Assembly: GCA_030697175.1 (NCBI GenBank)
Contig: JAUYQR010000003.1
Span: 1-64,000, forward strand
From: Paracoccaceae bacterium
GTDB lineage: Bacteria > Pseudomonadota > Alphaproteobacteria > Rhodobacterales > Rhodobacteraceae
Length of the DNA stretch: 64,000 nucleotides
Reading direction: 5' to 3'
A program made the position numbers and the translations under genes. This document shows, in pieces, positions 8,172-16,715 of this stretch. A model generated the notes under the pieces. That model saw nothing but the letters and a program-made list of their open reading frames with translations. It was not told where the DNA came from and searched no databases. Numbering within the stretch: the first letter of the stretch is position 1; each line of letters starts with the position of its first letter.

Positions 8172-8960
8172 ATGGCTGATGTTGTGACCCTGCTGGACGC
8201 GGCCCATGCCGCTGTGTCCGCCGATCCCGAAAACGACGCGCTGCGGCTGCGGTTCTACGAGCGGTTGGCGGATGGCGAGATGATCCTGTTGCTGGAGCGG
8301 GAGGTTTCGGGCGGGCAGGTGGAACCGCGGGTGTTCGATCTGGAAGGCGGGCCGGTGGTGCTGGTCTTTGACCGCGAGGAGCGGTTGGCAAGTTTTACCG
8401 GCGGGATCGCGCCCTATGCAGCGCTGCCGGGGCGGGTGATTGCGGGGATGCTGAAGGGGCAGGGCATCGGGCTGGGGGTGAACCTTGGCGTGGCGCCGTC
8501 GTCGATGCTGCTGTCCGCCGAGGCGCTGGACTGGCTGGCGATGGCGCTGGAGACGGGGCCCGAAGCGGCGGAGGGGAAACCGGAGACGTTTCATGCGCCA
8601 AAGGGGTTGCCGGAGGCGTTGTTGACGGGCCTTGACGCGAAGCTGGCCAAGGCGGCGGGGCTGGCGTCTGGTGCTGTGCTGGCGGGCGTGAGTTATGCGG
8701 GCGGGCGGCGCGGCCATCTGCTGGCGTTTCTGGACGCCGCACCGGGGGCGGAGGAGGCGCTGGCGCGGGCGGTCGGCGAGGCGCTGGTGTTTTCAGGCGT
8801 GGAGGCAGGCGAGCTGGACGTGGCGTTCCTGCGCACGGGCGAGCCGGGAGTGGCCGCGATGTCGCGGGTGGGCCTGCGGTTCGACCTGCCGGAGCCGGAG
8901 CTGCCGGAGGCGCCCGCAGCGCCGGGGATGCGGCCCGATCAGCCGCCGAAACTGCGCTGA
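8172..8960 (+). CDS. SseB-family protein
   Basis: The 262-residue soluble protein has an SseB N-terminal domain (about residues 5-125): DALRLRFYERLADGEMILLLE, then FDLEGGPVVLVFDREERLASFTG, with a longer C-terminal portion like the SseB C-terminal domain. SseB takes its name from enhanced serine sensitivity in Escherichia coli, and its molecular role is poorly defined. The start overlaps the end of the broken glycosylase gene by 8 nt, so the two were probably translated together before that gene decayed. Family assignment is reasonable; function is not established. Confidence 0.75.
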   Translation: MADVVTLLDAAHAAVSADPENDALRLRFYERLADGEMILLLEREVSGGQVEPRVFDLEGGPVVLVFDREERLASFTGGIAPYAALPGRVIAGMLKGQGIGLGVNLGVAPSSMLLSAEALDWLAMALETGPEAAEGKPETFHAPKGLPEALLTGLDAKLAKAAGLASGAVLAGVSYAGGRRGHLLAFLDAAPGAEEALARAVGEALVFSGVEAGELDVAFLRTGEPGVAAMSRVGLRFDLPEPELPEAPAAPGMRPDQPPKLR

Positions 8961-9029
8961 CGCTTGGGGTAAAAAGATACCGTTCGTGCAAGCCATTGTG
9001 TTTGTGTGATTTTATGTGGATTTGCGGCC

Positions 9030-9058
9030 TTGACCTGTGGGGCGGTTTCGCGGATAAG
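9030..9058 (+). promoter_or_regulatory. Sigma-70-type promoter for rplM-rpsI
   Basis: A TTGACC -35 element and a GATAAG -10 element are separated by 17 bp and lie about 54 nt before the rplM start codon. A small GGGGC-GCGT-GCCCC hairpin at 9075-9088 lies in the leader. The assignment rests on sequence only. Confidence 0.5.
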
Positions 9059-9111
9059 CCGTCATCCGAGTTTTGGGGCGCGTGCCCCGTCATCCTCATG
9101 GGACACTCCGC

Positions 9112-9576
9112 ATGAAAACGTTTACGGCTACTCCGGCCGACATCGAGAAGAAGTGGATCCTGATCGACGCCGAAGGCATCGTTCTGGGCCGCCTCGCCAC
9201 GATCGTCGCCAACATCCTGCGCGGCAAGAACAAGCCGACCTTCACCCCGCACATGGACATGGGTGACAATGTCATCGTCATCAACGCCGACAAGGTGCAG
9301 ATGACCGGCAACAAGCGCAACGACAAGATCTACTACTGGCACACCGGCCACCCGGGCGGCATCAAGCAGCGCACCGCGCGGCAGGTGCTGGAAGGCAACC
9401 ACCCCGAGCGTGTGGTGGAAAAGGCCGTCGAGCGGATGATCACCCGCAACCGTCTGGGCCGCGTGCAGATGACCAACCTGCGTGTCTACGCCGGTGCGGC
9501 GCATCCGCATGAAGCGCAGCAGCCGACCGTCCTGGACGTCGCGGCGCTGAACCCGAAGAACACCCGGAGCGCATGA
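9112..9576 (+). CDS. rplM: 50S ribosomal protein L13
   Basis: This 154-residue protein has standard L13 motifs: [18 protein letters not shown] near the N-terminus, the [18 protein letters not shown] core, and [13 protein letters not shown] followed by NRLGR. I start it at [15 protein letters not shown] because an upstream in-frame ATG would add 13 uncharacteristic residues. It forms the universal rplM-rpsI pair, with the rpsI start region overlapping its stop. Confidence 0.96.
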   Translation: MKTFTATPADIEKKWILIDAEGIVLGRLATIVANILRGKNKPTFTPHMDMGDNVIVINADKVQMTGNKRNDKIYYWHTGHPGGIKQRTARQVLEGNHPERVVEKAVERMITRNRLGRVQMTNLRVYAGAAHPHEAQQPTVLDVAALNPKNTRSA

Positions 9577-9578
9577 CC

Positions 9579-10061
9579 ATGGCCGATATCAAGACCCTCG
9601 ACGACCTGAAATCGGCCGTTGGCACCCCGGCTCCGGCCGTGGCAGCGGCACCCCGTGTGGCCGTGCGTGACAAGCTGGGCCGGTCCTATGCGACGGGCAA
9701 GCGCAAGAACGCGGTCGCCCGCGTCTGGATCAAGCCGGGCTCCGGCAAGGTCGTTGTGAATGGCAAGGAAATGGCGGCTTACTTCGCCCGTCCGGTGCTG
9801 CAGATGATCCTGCGCCAGCCGTTCACCATTGCCAACGTGGAAGGCCAGTTCGACGTGATGGCCACCGTGGCTGGCGGCGGGCTTTCGGGCCAGGCCGGTG
9901 CTGTGAAGCACGGGATTTCCAAGGCGCTGCAACTCTATGAGCCCGCGCTGCGCGGTGCGCTGAAAGCGGCAGGCTTCCTGACCCGCGACAGCCGCGTCGT
10001 GGAACGGAAGAAATACGGCAAGGCCAAGGCCCGCAAGTCGTTCCAGTTCTCGAAGCGCTGA
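9579..10061 (+). CDS. rpsI: 30S ribosomal protein S9
   Basis: The C-terminal part is classical S9: [40 protein letters not shown] and the basic tail ending in SKR that reaches the ribosomal P site. The first roughly 35 residues are an Ala/Pro-rich extension common in Rhodobacterales. Two in-frame ATGs exist. I prefer 9579 because the GGAG at 9566 is 9 nt before it but only 3 nt before the one at 9573. It is cotranscribed with rplM and followed by an intrinsic terminator. Confidence 0.95.
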   Translation: MADIKTLDDLKSAVGTPAPAVAAAPRVAVRDKLGRSYATGKRKNAVARVWIKPGSGKVVVNGKEMAAYFARPVLQMILRQPFTIANVEGQFDVMATVAGGGLSGQAGAVKHGISKALQLYEPALRGALKAAGFLTRDSRVVERKKYGKAKARKSFQFSKR

Positions 10062-10080
10062 GTTTCGATCGCTTCATGGG

Positions 10081-10106
10081 AAAGGCCCGCTTCGGCGGGC
10101 CTTTTT
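10081..10106 (+). terminator. Intrinsic terminator of rplM-rpsI
   Basis: Stem GGCCCGC/GCGGGCC with a TTCG tetraloop, followed by five T residues, beginning about 20 nt after the rpsI stop codon. Confidence 0.9.
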
Positions 10107-10127
10107 CGTTCTGCGTGGACGCAGGGC

Positions 10128-10154
10128 AAAAAAATAGGGCCGGTTGCCCGGCCC
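10128..10154 (-). terminator. Intrinsic terminator of the DUF1127 gene
   Basis: Read on the minus strand: stem GGGCCGG/CCGGCCC, then TA and a run of seven T residues. It lies just past the stop of the DUF1127 gene and faces the rpsI terminator. Confidence 0.85.
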
Positions 10155-10176
10155 AGTCAGGGGAATTCGGGGGGTG

Positions 10177-10380
10177 TCAGGCGCGCCAACCGGGCTTGCT
10201 GCATTCCTCGGCCACACCTTCGGCATCGAGGCCGATGTCGCGCAGGAGGTGTGCGTCCAGACGGGCCAGCATCGCGCGTTCGCGGCGGCGGACAGACCAC
10301 GTGACCAGCGCATCGCGGAGCGTGCGGAGCAGGCCGGGAGTGGTGGTCGTGGCGCGGGCGAGGGTGGTTGCGCGGGACAT
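10177..10380 (-). CDS. DUF1127 (YjiS-like) small protein
   Basis: The 67-residue basic protein ends in the DUF1127 signature: an RRERAMLARLDAHLLRDIGL stretch, then a short acidic and aromatic tail. DUF1127 proteins are small, Arg-rich and stress-associated; a Rhodobacter sphaeroides member, CcaF1, is described as an RNA-binding protein. I took the MSRATTL start rather than an ATG 33 nt upstream. It diverges from a MocR regulator, with GATAC boxes between them, so it is a plausible target of that regulator. It has its own terminator. Confidence 0.8.
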   Translation of the reverse strand: MSRATTLARATTTTPGLLRTLRDALVTWSVRRRERAMLARLDAHLLRDIGLDAEGVAEECSKPGWRA

Positions 10381-10400
10381 CGGTACGTCTTTCTTTTGTG

Positions 10401-10440
10401 TTGATACAATCACGGATAATCTTTAGATACCTTGTATCAA
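10401..10440. promoter_or_regulatory. Putative MocR operator (GATAC repeats)
   Basis: A perfect inverted repeat GATAC-CTT-GTATC (10426-10438) is preceded by a direct GATAC at 10403-10407 within TTGATACAA. A further CTGATACAA lies at 10475-10483, just inside the regulator gene. Direct and inverted repeats of this size in a divergent region are typical of MocR/GabR/PdxR binding sites. Confidence 0.6.
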
Positions 10441-10470
10441 TTCCGGACAGGCAAGCGCCAGAGGTTTATT

Positions 10471-11874
10471 GTGACTGATACAAATTGGGCGCCGGATCTG
10501 AGTCAATTTCCCGGACCGAAGTATCTGAGCCTGAGCCGCGCCTTGCGTGAGGCGATCCGGACCGGCGATCTGCCGCCCAACGCGCAACTGCCGACGGTCA
10601 GGGATCTGGCGTGGCGCTTGCATCTGACGCCGGGGACGGTGGCGCGGGCCTACCAGCTTGCGACGCAGGAGGGGCTGCTGGCGGCAACCGTGGGGCGCGG
10701 CACCTTTGTGGCGGCGCAGGCGCCGCGTCTGGGGCCGACGCAGGCGCTTTATACCGAGCGGTTGACGGGCGGGACCACCGGCCTTGTCGACCTGCGCCCG
10801 CCGCAGGTGGCCGAGGTGGGCCAGCGCGAGGCGTTCCGGGCCGCACTTCTGGCGATGGCCGAGACCACCGGCCAGGGCTGGCTGGATTATACCAGCCAGG
10901 GTGGCGAGGCGGAGTTGCGCGCCGAGATCGTCGGCTGGATGGGCGACCGACTTCTTGGGCCGATCGGGCCGCAGGACGTGGCGCTGACGCATGGCGGGCA
11001 GAACGCGATTCACCTGATCCTTGATTGCTGCCTGCGCGGTGAGCGGCCCGTCGTCTTGATCGAGGAACTGGCCTATCCCGGCTTTCGCTATGCGGCGCGG
11101 GCGGCGCGGGCCGAGGTTGTGCCGGTGGAGATCGACGAACAGGGCATTGTGCCCGAGGCGCTGGAGGCGGCCTGCCGACGGCATGGCGCGCAGGTCTTGT
11201 GCCTGACATCGGAGGCGCAGAACCCGACAACCGGGCGGATGCCGGTGGAACGGCGCCAGCAGATCGCGGAAATCGCGCGGCGCTATGACCTGCAGGTGCT
11301 GGAGGACGATTGCTATTCGGTCGCGGAAAGCGACATCCCGAGCTTGCGCGCGCTGGCGCCTGAGCGGGTCTGGCTGGTGGGCAGCCTGTCCAAGACGATT
11401 TCGGCGGCCTTGCGGTTTGGCTATGTGATCTGCCCGGCGGGGATGGGCGAGGCGGGGCGGCTGACGGCGCAGCACGGGTTTTTCGCGCTGTCGCGCCCGG
11501 TGGCGGACCTGTGCCTGCATCTGTTCCGGTCAGGAGACGCCGCCGCGATCAAGCGCAAGGTGCAGGCGGAGTTTGCCGAGCGGTTGCAGATTCTGGTGAA
11601 CCACATCGGGGCGTTCGACCTTGATTGGCAACCGGGGGTGCCGTTCGTCTGGCTGCGCCTGCCGATGGGGTGGCGGGCATCGACCTTTACCCGCATGGCC
11701 GAGGCGCGGGGCGTTCTGGTGCGATCGGCGGACGAATACGCGCTGGTGAACGGGCGCGCGCCAAGCGCGGTGCGGATCGCGATCTCCGGCAGCCTGCCGC
11801 GCGAGGCGTTCGAGCGGGCGCTGCGGACGCTGGCCGATCTGCTGGCGAACCCGCCATCCGACCTTTCGGTGTGA
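10471..11874 (+). CDS. MocR-type transcriptional regulator with aminotransferase domain
   Basis: The N-terminal GntR winged helix (about residues 15-75) contains LPPNAQLPTVRDLAWRLHLT and PGTVARAYQLA. A linker then leads to a class I/II aminotransferase-fold domain with the PLP-binding lysine in a GSLSKTISAALRFG segment. MocR proteins use PLP as effector cofactor and often control genes next to them. The GTG start follows an AGAGG site with 6-nt spacing; the length of about 467 residues is typical. It diverges from the DUF1127 gene across repeated GATAC boxes, which suggests autoregulation and control of that gene. Confidence 0.88.
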   Translation: MTDTNWAPDLSQFPGPKYLSLSRALREAIRTGDLPPNAQLPTVRDLAWRLHLTPGTVARAYQLATQEGLLAATVGRGTFVAAQAPRLGPTQALYTERLTGGTTGLVDLRPPQVAEVGQREAFRAALLAMAETTGQGWLDYTSQGGEAELRAEIVGWMGDRLLGPIGPQDVALTHGGQNAIHLILDCCLRGERPVVLIEELAYPGFRYAARAARAEVVPVEIDEQGIVPEALEAACRRHGAQVLCLTSEAQNPTTGRMPVERRQQIAEIARRYDLQVLEDDCYSVAESDIPSLRALAPERVWLVGSLSKTISAALRFGYVICPAGMGEAGRLTAQHGFFALSRPVADLCLHLFRSGDAAAIKRKVQAEFAERLQILVNHIGAFDLDWQPGVPFVWLRLPMGWRASTFTRMAEARGVLVRSADEYALVNGRAPSAVRIAISGSLPREAFERALRTLADLLANPPSDLSV

Positions 11875-12001
11875 CAGGCGGGATTCCTGACTGTGGCAGA
11901 TAGGACTCGGTTGAAGGAAATTTCCGGCCCGGATGGTTGACCGAAGGGCCGGCGATGGCTCAAGTTTCGCTCAGAGCAGAAAAACAAAGAGAGCCCGAAA
12001 A

Positions 12002-12262
12002 ATGGGACACCAGTCGACCTTTCACGCGCCGCATGGCGGCGCGGACTTTCTTGGTTGGCGCAAGACGCGCGCAGGCGGAACCGAGATCGTGTATGATGAT
12101 GGCGTGACGCGGCGCATGGTGTGGCGCGTGGCCAGCGATGCCCCGTCGGAGGCCCGGATTTCGGATGCGCTGCGGGTGGCCGTTGGCAGCCTGCGGGTGG
12201 TGCCGACGCTTTATGACGAGCTGAAAAAGCGGGCAATCGCGATCGAGCGCGTTGCCGGCTGA
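12002..12262 (+). CDS. Conserved-looking hypothetical protein
   Basis: This 86-residue soluble protein begins MGHQSTFHAPHGGADFLGW and ends with a helical stretch containing LYDELKKRAIAIERV. A GAGAG-type site precedes the ATG. I recognise no domain. It lies between the MocR gene and a polyamine-type ABC operon but is separated from both by more than 120 nt, so the context does not assign it. Its codon use matches the neighbours, which favours a real gene. Confidence 0.55.
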   Translation: MGHQSTFHAPHGGADFLGWRKTRAGGTEIVYDDGVTRRMVWRVASDAPSEARISDALRVAVGSLRVVPTLYDELKKRAIAIERVAG

Positions 12263-12427
12263 GGCTTTTCGCGGGCAGGGTCCGGCTTGCGGTGGCGGCA
12301 TCGGCGGCTGCCGCTGATTTTCGTTTGATTTCGCAGGCCCGCTCGCGCCCCCTTGCCTTGAAGCGAGCAACCGCGCTAGATTTGATCAAATGGTGCGCGT
12401 CAAGCTGCACGGGCGACAGGGGACGAC

Positions 12428-13297
12428 ATGGCAAGTTCTCAGGGGAAAGAGGCCCGGACCGGCTGGCTTCTGATTTCACCACCGGCGATTTATGCGCTTT
12501 TGCTTCTGGCCGCGCCGCTGGCGACGGTGCTGATCTATTCGGTGCTGACTGGCGGGCGGGGCGAGATTGGCCTGCCTTTTACTCTGTCGAACTTTGCCGA
12601 GCTGTTTCAAAAGCCGATCTACCAGTCGGTGATGCTGCGGTCGCTGTATGTGTCGCTGGCGGTGACGTTCGTAACCGTGGTGCTGGCCTACCCGATTGCC
12701 TATTTCGTAAGCTTTCACGTCTCGCCTTCGAAAAAGGCGCTGTGGCTGTTCCTGATCACCATCCCGTTCTGGACCAGCTATGTGATCCGCGTGGCGCTGT
12801 GGCGCACGATCCTTGGCTATGAAGGCATCGTCGACAGCGCGCTGATCAACATCGGGGTGATCAACGAGCCCTTGAACATCCTGTCCAACGGCATGCTGTC
12901 GATGATCATCACGCTGAGCCACGCTTACGCGCCGTTTGCGGTGCTGCCGATCTTTGTCAGCCTTGAAAAGGTGGACCGGTCGCTGCTGGAGGCGGGGCAG
13001 GATCTGGGCGAGAGCCGGTTGATGACCTTCATCCGGGTGACGCTGCCGCTGACCATGCCGGGGGTGATTGCGGCGGTGCTGATCGTGTTCATCCCGACGG
13101 TGGGCGATTATGTGACGCCCGAGTTGATCGGGGGCGGCAAGGTGCCGTTGATCGCCAACCTCATTGAAAGCCAGATGCTGAAGATCCGTGATCAGGCCCA
13201 GGGGTCGGCGATTGCGGTGGCGGCGATGTTCGTGGTGGGGATGGTGAGCCTTGTCTTCGTGCTGTTGAACCGGCGATTCCTTGGGGGGCAGAAATGA
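12428..13297 (+). CDS. ABC transporter permease, spermidine/putrescine (PotB) type
   Basis: The 289-residue protein has six predicted membrane helices and an EAA loop, EAGQDLGESRLMTFIRVTLPLTMPG (about residues 195-219), which docks on the ATPase. The sequence pattern, including TIPFWTSYVIRVALWRTILG, is that of PotB/PotH-like permeases for spermidine, putrescine or related cationic or organic solutes. Its stop overlaps the start of the second permease by 4 nt. No periplasmic binding protein is encoded beside it, so the substrate cannot be inferred further. Confidence 0.85.
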   Translation: MASSQGKEARTGWLLISPPAIYALLLLAAPLATVLIYSVLTGGRGEIGLPFTLSNFAELFQKPIYQSVMLRSLYVSLAVTFVTVVLAYPIAYFVSFHVSPSKKALWLFLITIPFWTSYVIRVALWRTILGYEGIVDSALINIGVINEPLNILSNGMLSMIITLSHAYAPFAVLPIFVSLEKVDRSLLEAGQDLGESRLMTFIRVTLPLTMPGVIAAVLIVFIPTVGDYVTPELIGGGKVPLIANLIESQMLKIRDQAQGSAIAVAAMFVVGMVSLVFVLLNRRFLGGQK

Positions 13298-14103
13298 AGA
13301 AGGCGCCCTTCCTTGGCGGTTATGCGATCCTGTATCTGCTGTTTCTGTATGGCCCGATCATCATCCTGCCGCTCTTTGCGTTCAACGATGGCCGGATCGT
13401 CGCGTTTCCGCTGAACGGGTTCACGACGCGCTGGTTCACCGAGATGTTCGCCGATGCGCAGTTGAAGAAGGCGTTGCTGAACAGCCTGACCATCGCGCTG
13501 TCGAGCGCCACGCTGGCGACGGTGTTGGGCGTCTTTGCCGCACGCGCGACGGTGCGCTATCGCTGGCCGGGCAAGCCTGCCGCACTTGGGCTGATCATGG
13601 TGCCGCTGGTGCTGCCCGAGATGATCGTCGCGATGGCGCTGTTGGTGGTGCTGCTGTCGATCGGGATTCCGCTGTCGATCTTTACCATCATCCTCGGTCA
13701 TGTGCTGATCTGCATGCCGTTTGCAGTGGCGATCCTGACCTCGGCGTTTCAGTCGCTGGACCGGTCGCTGGAGGAGGCGTCGCTGGATCTGGGCGAGACG
13801 CAGTGGAGCACGTTCCGGCTGATCGTGCTGCCACTGGTCATGCCGGGGATACTGTCGTCGTTCCTGATTACCTTCACCATCTCGATCGACGAATTCATCA
13901 TCTCGAACTTCCTTGGATCGGGGCAGCCAATCCTGTCGGTCTATATCTTCGGCCAGTTCCGTTTCCCTGCGAAGGTGCCGTCGATGCTGGCGCTGGGGAC
14001 GCTGCTGGTGCTGTTCTCGATCTGCATGCTGGCCATTGCTGAATATTTCCGCCGTCGCGGCATCGCGAAGACCGGTGGCAAGGATACCGGAGGCTTCCTG
14101 TGA
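13294..14103 (+). CDS. ABC transporter permease, spermidine/putrescine (PotC) type
   Basis: This is the second permease of the system, 269 residues with six helices and an EAA loop, EASLDLGETQWSTFRLIVLPLVMPG. The segments FNDGRIVAFPLNGFTTRWFTEMF and SIDEFIISNFL are typical of PotC/PotI. It overlaps the upstream permease and the downstream ATPase by 4 nt each, so the three are translationally coupled and probably form one complex. Confidence 0.85.
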   Translation: MKKAPFLGGYAILYLLFLYGPIIILPLFAFNDGRIVAFPLNGFTTRWFTEMFADAQLKKALLNSLTIALSSATLATVLGVFAARATVRYRWPGKPAALGLIMVPLVLPEMIVAMALLVVLLSIGIPLSIFTIILGHVLICMPFAVAILTSAFQSLDRSLEEASLDLGETQWSTFRLIVLPLVMPGILSSFLITFTISIDEFIISNFLGSGQPILSVYIFGQFRFPAKVPSMLALGTLLVLFSICMLAIAEYFRRRGIAKTGGKDTGGFL

Positions 14104-15194
14104 CGATTACCGAAAAGACGATGATCGAGTTCCGCGACGTGCATAAGTATTATGGCGATTACCATGCGCTGAGGGGGATCAACGGCACGATCCGGGCGGG
14201 CGAGTTCTTTTCGCTGCTGGGGCCGTCGGGCTGTGGCAAGACCACGCTGTTGCGCACCATCGCGGGGTTCGAGGACATCTCGTCTGGCGTGATCATGATC
14301 GACGGCAAGGACATGGCCGATGTCGCGCCGAACGCGCGGCCGACGAACATGGTGTTCCAGTCTTATGCGATCTTTCCGCATATGTCGGTGGCCGAAAACG
14401 TGGGCTTCGGCCTGCGCCGCGACCCGAGGTCGAAGGCCGACAAGGCGCGTGCGGTGGAAGAGGCGCTGGACATGGTCGGCCTGCGCGGCTTTGGCGCGCG
14501 GGCGGCGCATGCGCTGTCGGGCGGGCAGCGGCAGCGGGTGGCCCTGGCGCGGGCGCTGATCCTGAAGCCGAAGGTGCTGCTGCTGGACGAACCCCTGTCG
14601 GCGCTGGACAAGAAGATGCGCGAACACATGCAGGTGGAACTGATCAAGCTGCAACGGCAGGTCGGCATCACCTTCATTCTGGTCACCCATGACCAGGAAG
14701 AGGCGCTGGTCATGTCGGACCGGGTGGCGGTGATGTTCGAAGGCGAGATCGCGCAACTGGCGGACCCCGAGACGCTGTATCGCCGGCCCAATTCGAAGCA
14801 GGTTGCGGATTTCATCGGCACGATGAACTTCATCCCGGTGACGGTGCTTTCGGAAGCTGGCGACACGGTCGAGATCGAGGCCAAGGGTCTGGGCCGCGTA
14901 TCGCTGGACGCCTCGCTCGCGCCACCCGTCCGGGGCGAAAGCCCGGTGGTTGGGATGCGTCCCGAGACGCTGACGCTGCTGTATGATGACCAGAAGGCGG
15001 CGGAACGGGAAACGGAAGGGGTGATCGACGAGGTGATCTACTTCGGCGACATGACCTATTACGACGTTTATCTGGGCGGCACGGATGTGGAAGTGCGCCT
15101 GTCGATGCGCAACGTGCCGGGGCGGCCTGTGCTGGAGGTTGGCACCAAGGTGCGCGTGGCGTGGAGCCCGTCGGCGCTGGTGTTGTTCCGCTAA
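14100..15194 (+). CDS. ABC transporter ATP-binding protein, PotA type
   Basis: The 364-residue ATPase has Walker A GPSGCGKTT, Q-loop FQSYAIFPHM, signature LSGGQRQRVALARAL, Walker B VLLLDEPLSALD and switch histidine VTHDQEEAL. A C-terminal TOBE domain (about 275-364) is typical of PotA-like importer ATPases. It energises the two permeases encoded immediately upstream. It ends convergently with the tetR gene, overlapping it by 4 nt. The set has no binding protein in the window, so either a distant one serves it or the operon is incomplete. Confidence 0.87.
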   Translation: MTITEKTMIEFRDVHKYYGDYHALRGINGTIRAGEFFSLLGPSGCGKTTLLRTIAGFEDISSGVIMIDGKDMADVAPNARPTNMVFQSYAIFPHMSVAENVGFGLRRDPRSKADKARAVEEALDMVGLRGFGARAAHALSGGQRQRVALARALILKPKVLLLDEPLSALDKKMREHMQVELIKLQRQVGITFILVTHDQEEALVMSDRVAVMFEGEIAQLADPETLYRRPNSKQVADFIGTMNFIPVTVLSEAGDTVEIEAKGLGRVSLDASLAPPVRGESPVVGMRPETLTLLYDDQKAAERETEGVIDEVIYFGDMTYYDVYLGGTDVEVRLSMRNVPGRPVLEVGTKVRVAWSPSALVLFR

Positions 15195-15802
15195 CGGTCG
15201 GCGGGCAAAAGCCCCAGCCCGCGGAGGTAGATGCCTATTCCCGCTTCGAGCAGGTCTTCGGGCGGGAAGGGCGCGTTCTGGCGGTCGCCGCGCATGAACA
15301 GCTCCACGACGCCGTGGCTGAGCGCCCAGATGTGCGACGAGAACATGATCGCAGGCGGGCGCTTGTCGGCGGGCATGTGCTGCGACAGGCTTTCGGCGGC
15401 GCGTTCCAGCACCTGCCGCGCCTTGGCGGCGACCTGCGCAAGATCGGGGTGGTCGGCGGGGCTGAGGCCGCTTTCGAACATCGCCTGATAGTGGCCGGGA
15501 TACTTGCGGGCAAAGGCCAGATAGGCCCGGCCCGTCGCCTCGAACGCGGCAAGGGCAGTGGGCTGGCCGTTGTTGTAGGCGAACTCCATCAGGGCTGCAA
15601 AGATGTCGTAGCCTTGGCGCGCGACCTCGGCCAGAAGATCGTCGCGCCCGGCGAAGTGGCGGTAGACGGCGGCGGGGGTCACATCGGCGGCCTTCGCAGC
15701 CTCGGACAGGGTGAAGCCCTGCGGGCCTTTTTCGGCAATCAGCGCCAGCGCCGCCTCGACCAGAGCCTGGCGGAGGTTGCCGTGGTGGTAGCCGCGCTTC
15801 AT
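15191..15802 (-). CDS. TetR/AcrR-family transcriptional regulator
   Basis: The N-terminal 55 residues form a TetR helix-turn-helix: [51 protein letters not shown]. The rest is a helical ligand and dimerisation domain of the WHG-like type. At 203 residues it is a normal TetR length. Its start overlaps the ppk2 stop by 4 nt, so it is probably the last gene of the P-loop ATPase-metA-hydrolase-ppk2-tetR transcript. Its ligand and targets are not evident. Confidence 0.85.
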   Translation of the reverse strand: MKRGYHHGNLRQALVEAALALIAEKGPQGFTLSEAAKAADVTPAAVYRHFAGRDDLLAEVARQGYDIFAALMEFAYNNGQPTALAAFEATGRAYLAFARKYPGHYQAMFESGLSPADHPDLAQVAAKARQVLERAAESLSQHMPADKRPPAIMFSSHIWALSHGVVELFMRGDRQNAPFPPEDLLEAGIGIYLRGLGLLPADR

Positions 15803-16674
15803 CCCTCGTGCGACCGGATCTCGGGGCCGCCGCAGATGGCGCTGTCGATCGTGCCGATCACGTCCTTGTCCTTGCCGACGTAGTCGATCTGGTGCAGCAG
15901 GGTCTGGATCGCGGCGATGCGGGCGCGCTTTTTGTCATCGGACAGGATCACGGTCCAGGGCGCGGTCTTGAAGTGGGATTTCTTCATCGTCTCGTCGATG
16001 GCAGCGGAGTAGGCGTCCCATTTCGGCAAGCCGTCGACATCAATCGACGACAGTTTCCATTGTTTCAGGGGGTCAGCTTCGCGGGCGAGGAAGCGGCGCA
16101 ACTGTTCGGCGCGTCCGACCTCGAGCCAGAACTTGGTGACGACGATGCCCTCGTCGACAAGCATGTTCTCAAAATCAGGCAGTTGGCGGAAGAACTTCGC
16201 GCGTTCGTCGGGTTTGCAAAAGCCGAACACATGCTCGATCATCGCGCGGTTGTACCAGGAGCGGTCGAACAGCGCCATTTCGCCCTTGGCCGGAAGCCAG
16301 TCGACGTAGCGCTGGAAATACCATTGCGCGGCCTCGCGGTCGGAGGGTTTGGAAAGGGCCACGATGGCGGCGACGCGGGGGTTCATGTTGGCGCGCATCG
16401 CTTCGATGGTGCCGCCCTTGCCGGCGGCGTCGCGGCCTTCGAATACCATCACGATGCGTTTGCCGGTGGCCTTTACGTCGGCTTGCAGGCGGGCCAGCTG
16501 GATTTGCAGGCCTTCCATGTGGAGGTCGTACTCTTTGCCCTTCATTTCTTCCCGGTAGGGATAGGACTTGGTCAGTATGTCATCCTTGCCGGCCTTTTCG
16601 ATGGCCTTGCGGATGGCGGCGGGCGCGCTTTCGCGGAAGTAGCGGCTGATGGCGCCGTCGAAGGGCAGATCCAT
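15799..16674 (-). CDS. ppk2: Polyphosphate kinase 2
   Basis: PPK2 transfers phosphate between polyphosphate and nucleotides. The 291-residue protein has Walker [10 protein letters not shown], the lid residues around [29 protein letters not shown], and Walker B with [12 protein letters not shown]. The C-terminal part has [20 protein letters not shown], a family signature. The single-domain length fits class I PPK2 enzymes, which make GTP or ATP from polyphosphate. It starts 41 nt after the hydrolase gene and overlaps the tetR start, consistent with an operon. Confidence 0.92.
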   Translation of the reverse strand: MDLPFDGAISRYFRESAPAAIRKAIEKAGKDDILTKSYPYREEMKGKEYDLHMEGLQIQLARLQADVKATGKRIVMVFEGRDAAGKGGTIEAMRANMNPRVAAIVALSKPSDREAAQWYFQRYVDWLPAKGEMALFDRSWYNRAMIEHVFGFCKPDERAKFFRQLPDFENMLVDEGIVVTKFWLEVGRAEQLRRFLAREADPLKQWKLSSIDVDGLPKWDAYSAAIDETMKKSHFKTAPWTVILSDDKKRARIAAIQTLLHQIDYVGKDKDVIGTIDSAICGGPEIRSHEG

Positions 16675-16715
16675 GGGGTCCTCCGGGTTTTCGGCCAGTA
16701 TGGCGATTGGGCGCG

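Larger units (their letters stand above)
7515..8179 (+). pseudogene. Uracil-DNA glycosylase-family gene broken by tandem duplications
   Basis: Parts of a uracil-DNA glycosylase superfamily protein are readable in different frames. The N-terminus (MEIVDQIRACRLCAARF) is in one frame, AGQAPGLRVHDGG in a second, a central block with FTDRSGERLRDW, VPMAFCFPG and FPLPHPSWRNTGWLKRHPWF in the first phase again, and the C-terminal ELRLAVREV in a third. The breaks coincide with an 11-bp near-repeat at about 7618-7640, five copies of a 14-bp unit at 7667-7736 and a perfect 14-bp duplication at 8106-8133. Collapsing either 14-bp array to one copy restores the local frame. As read, no full-length enzyme can be made. 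Its end overlaps the SseB-like gene. Confidence 0.8.
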
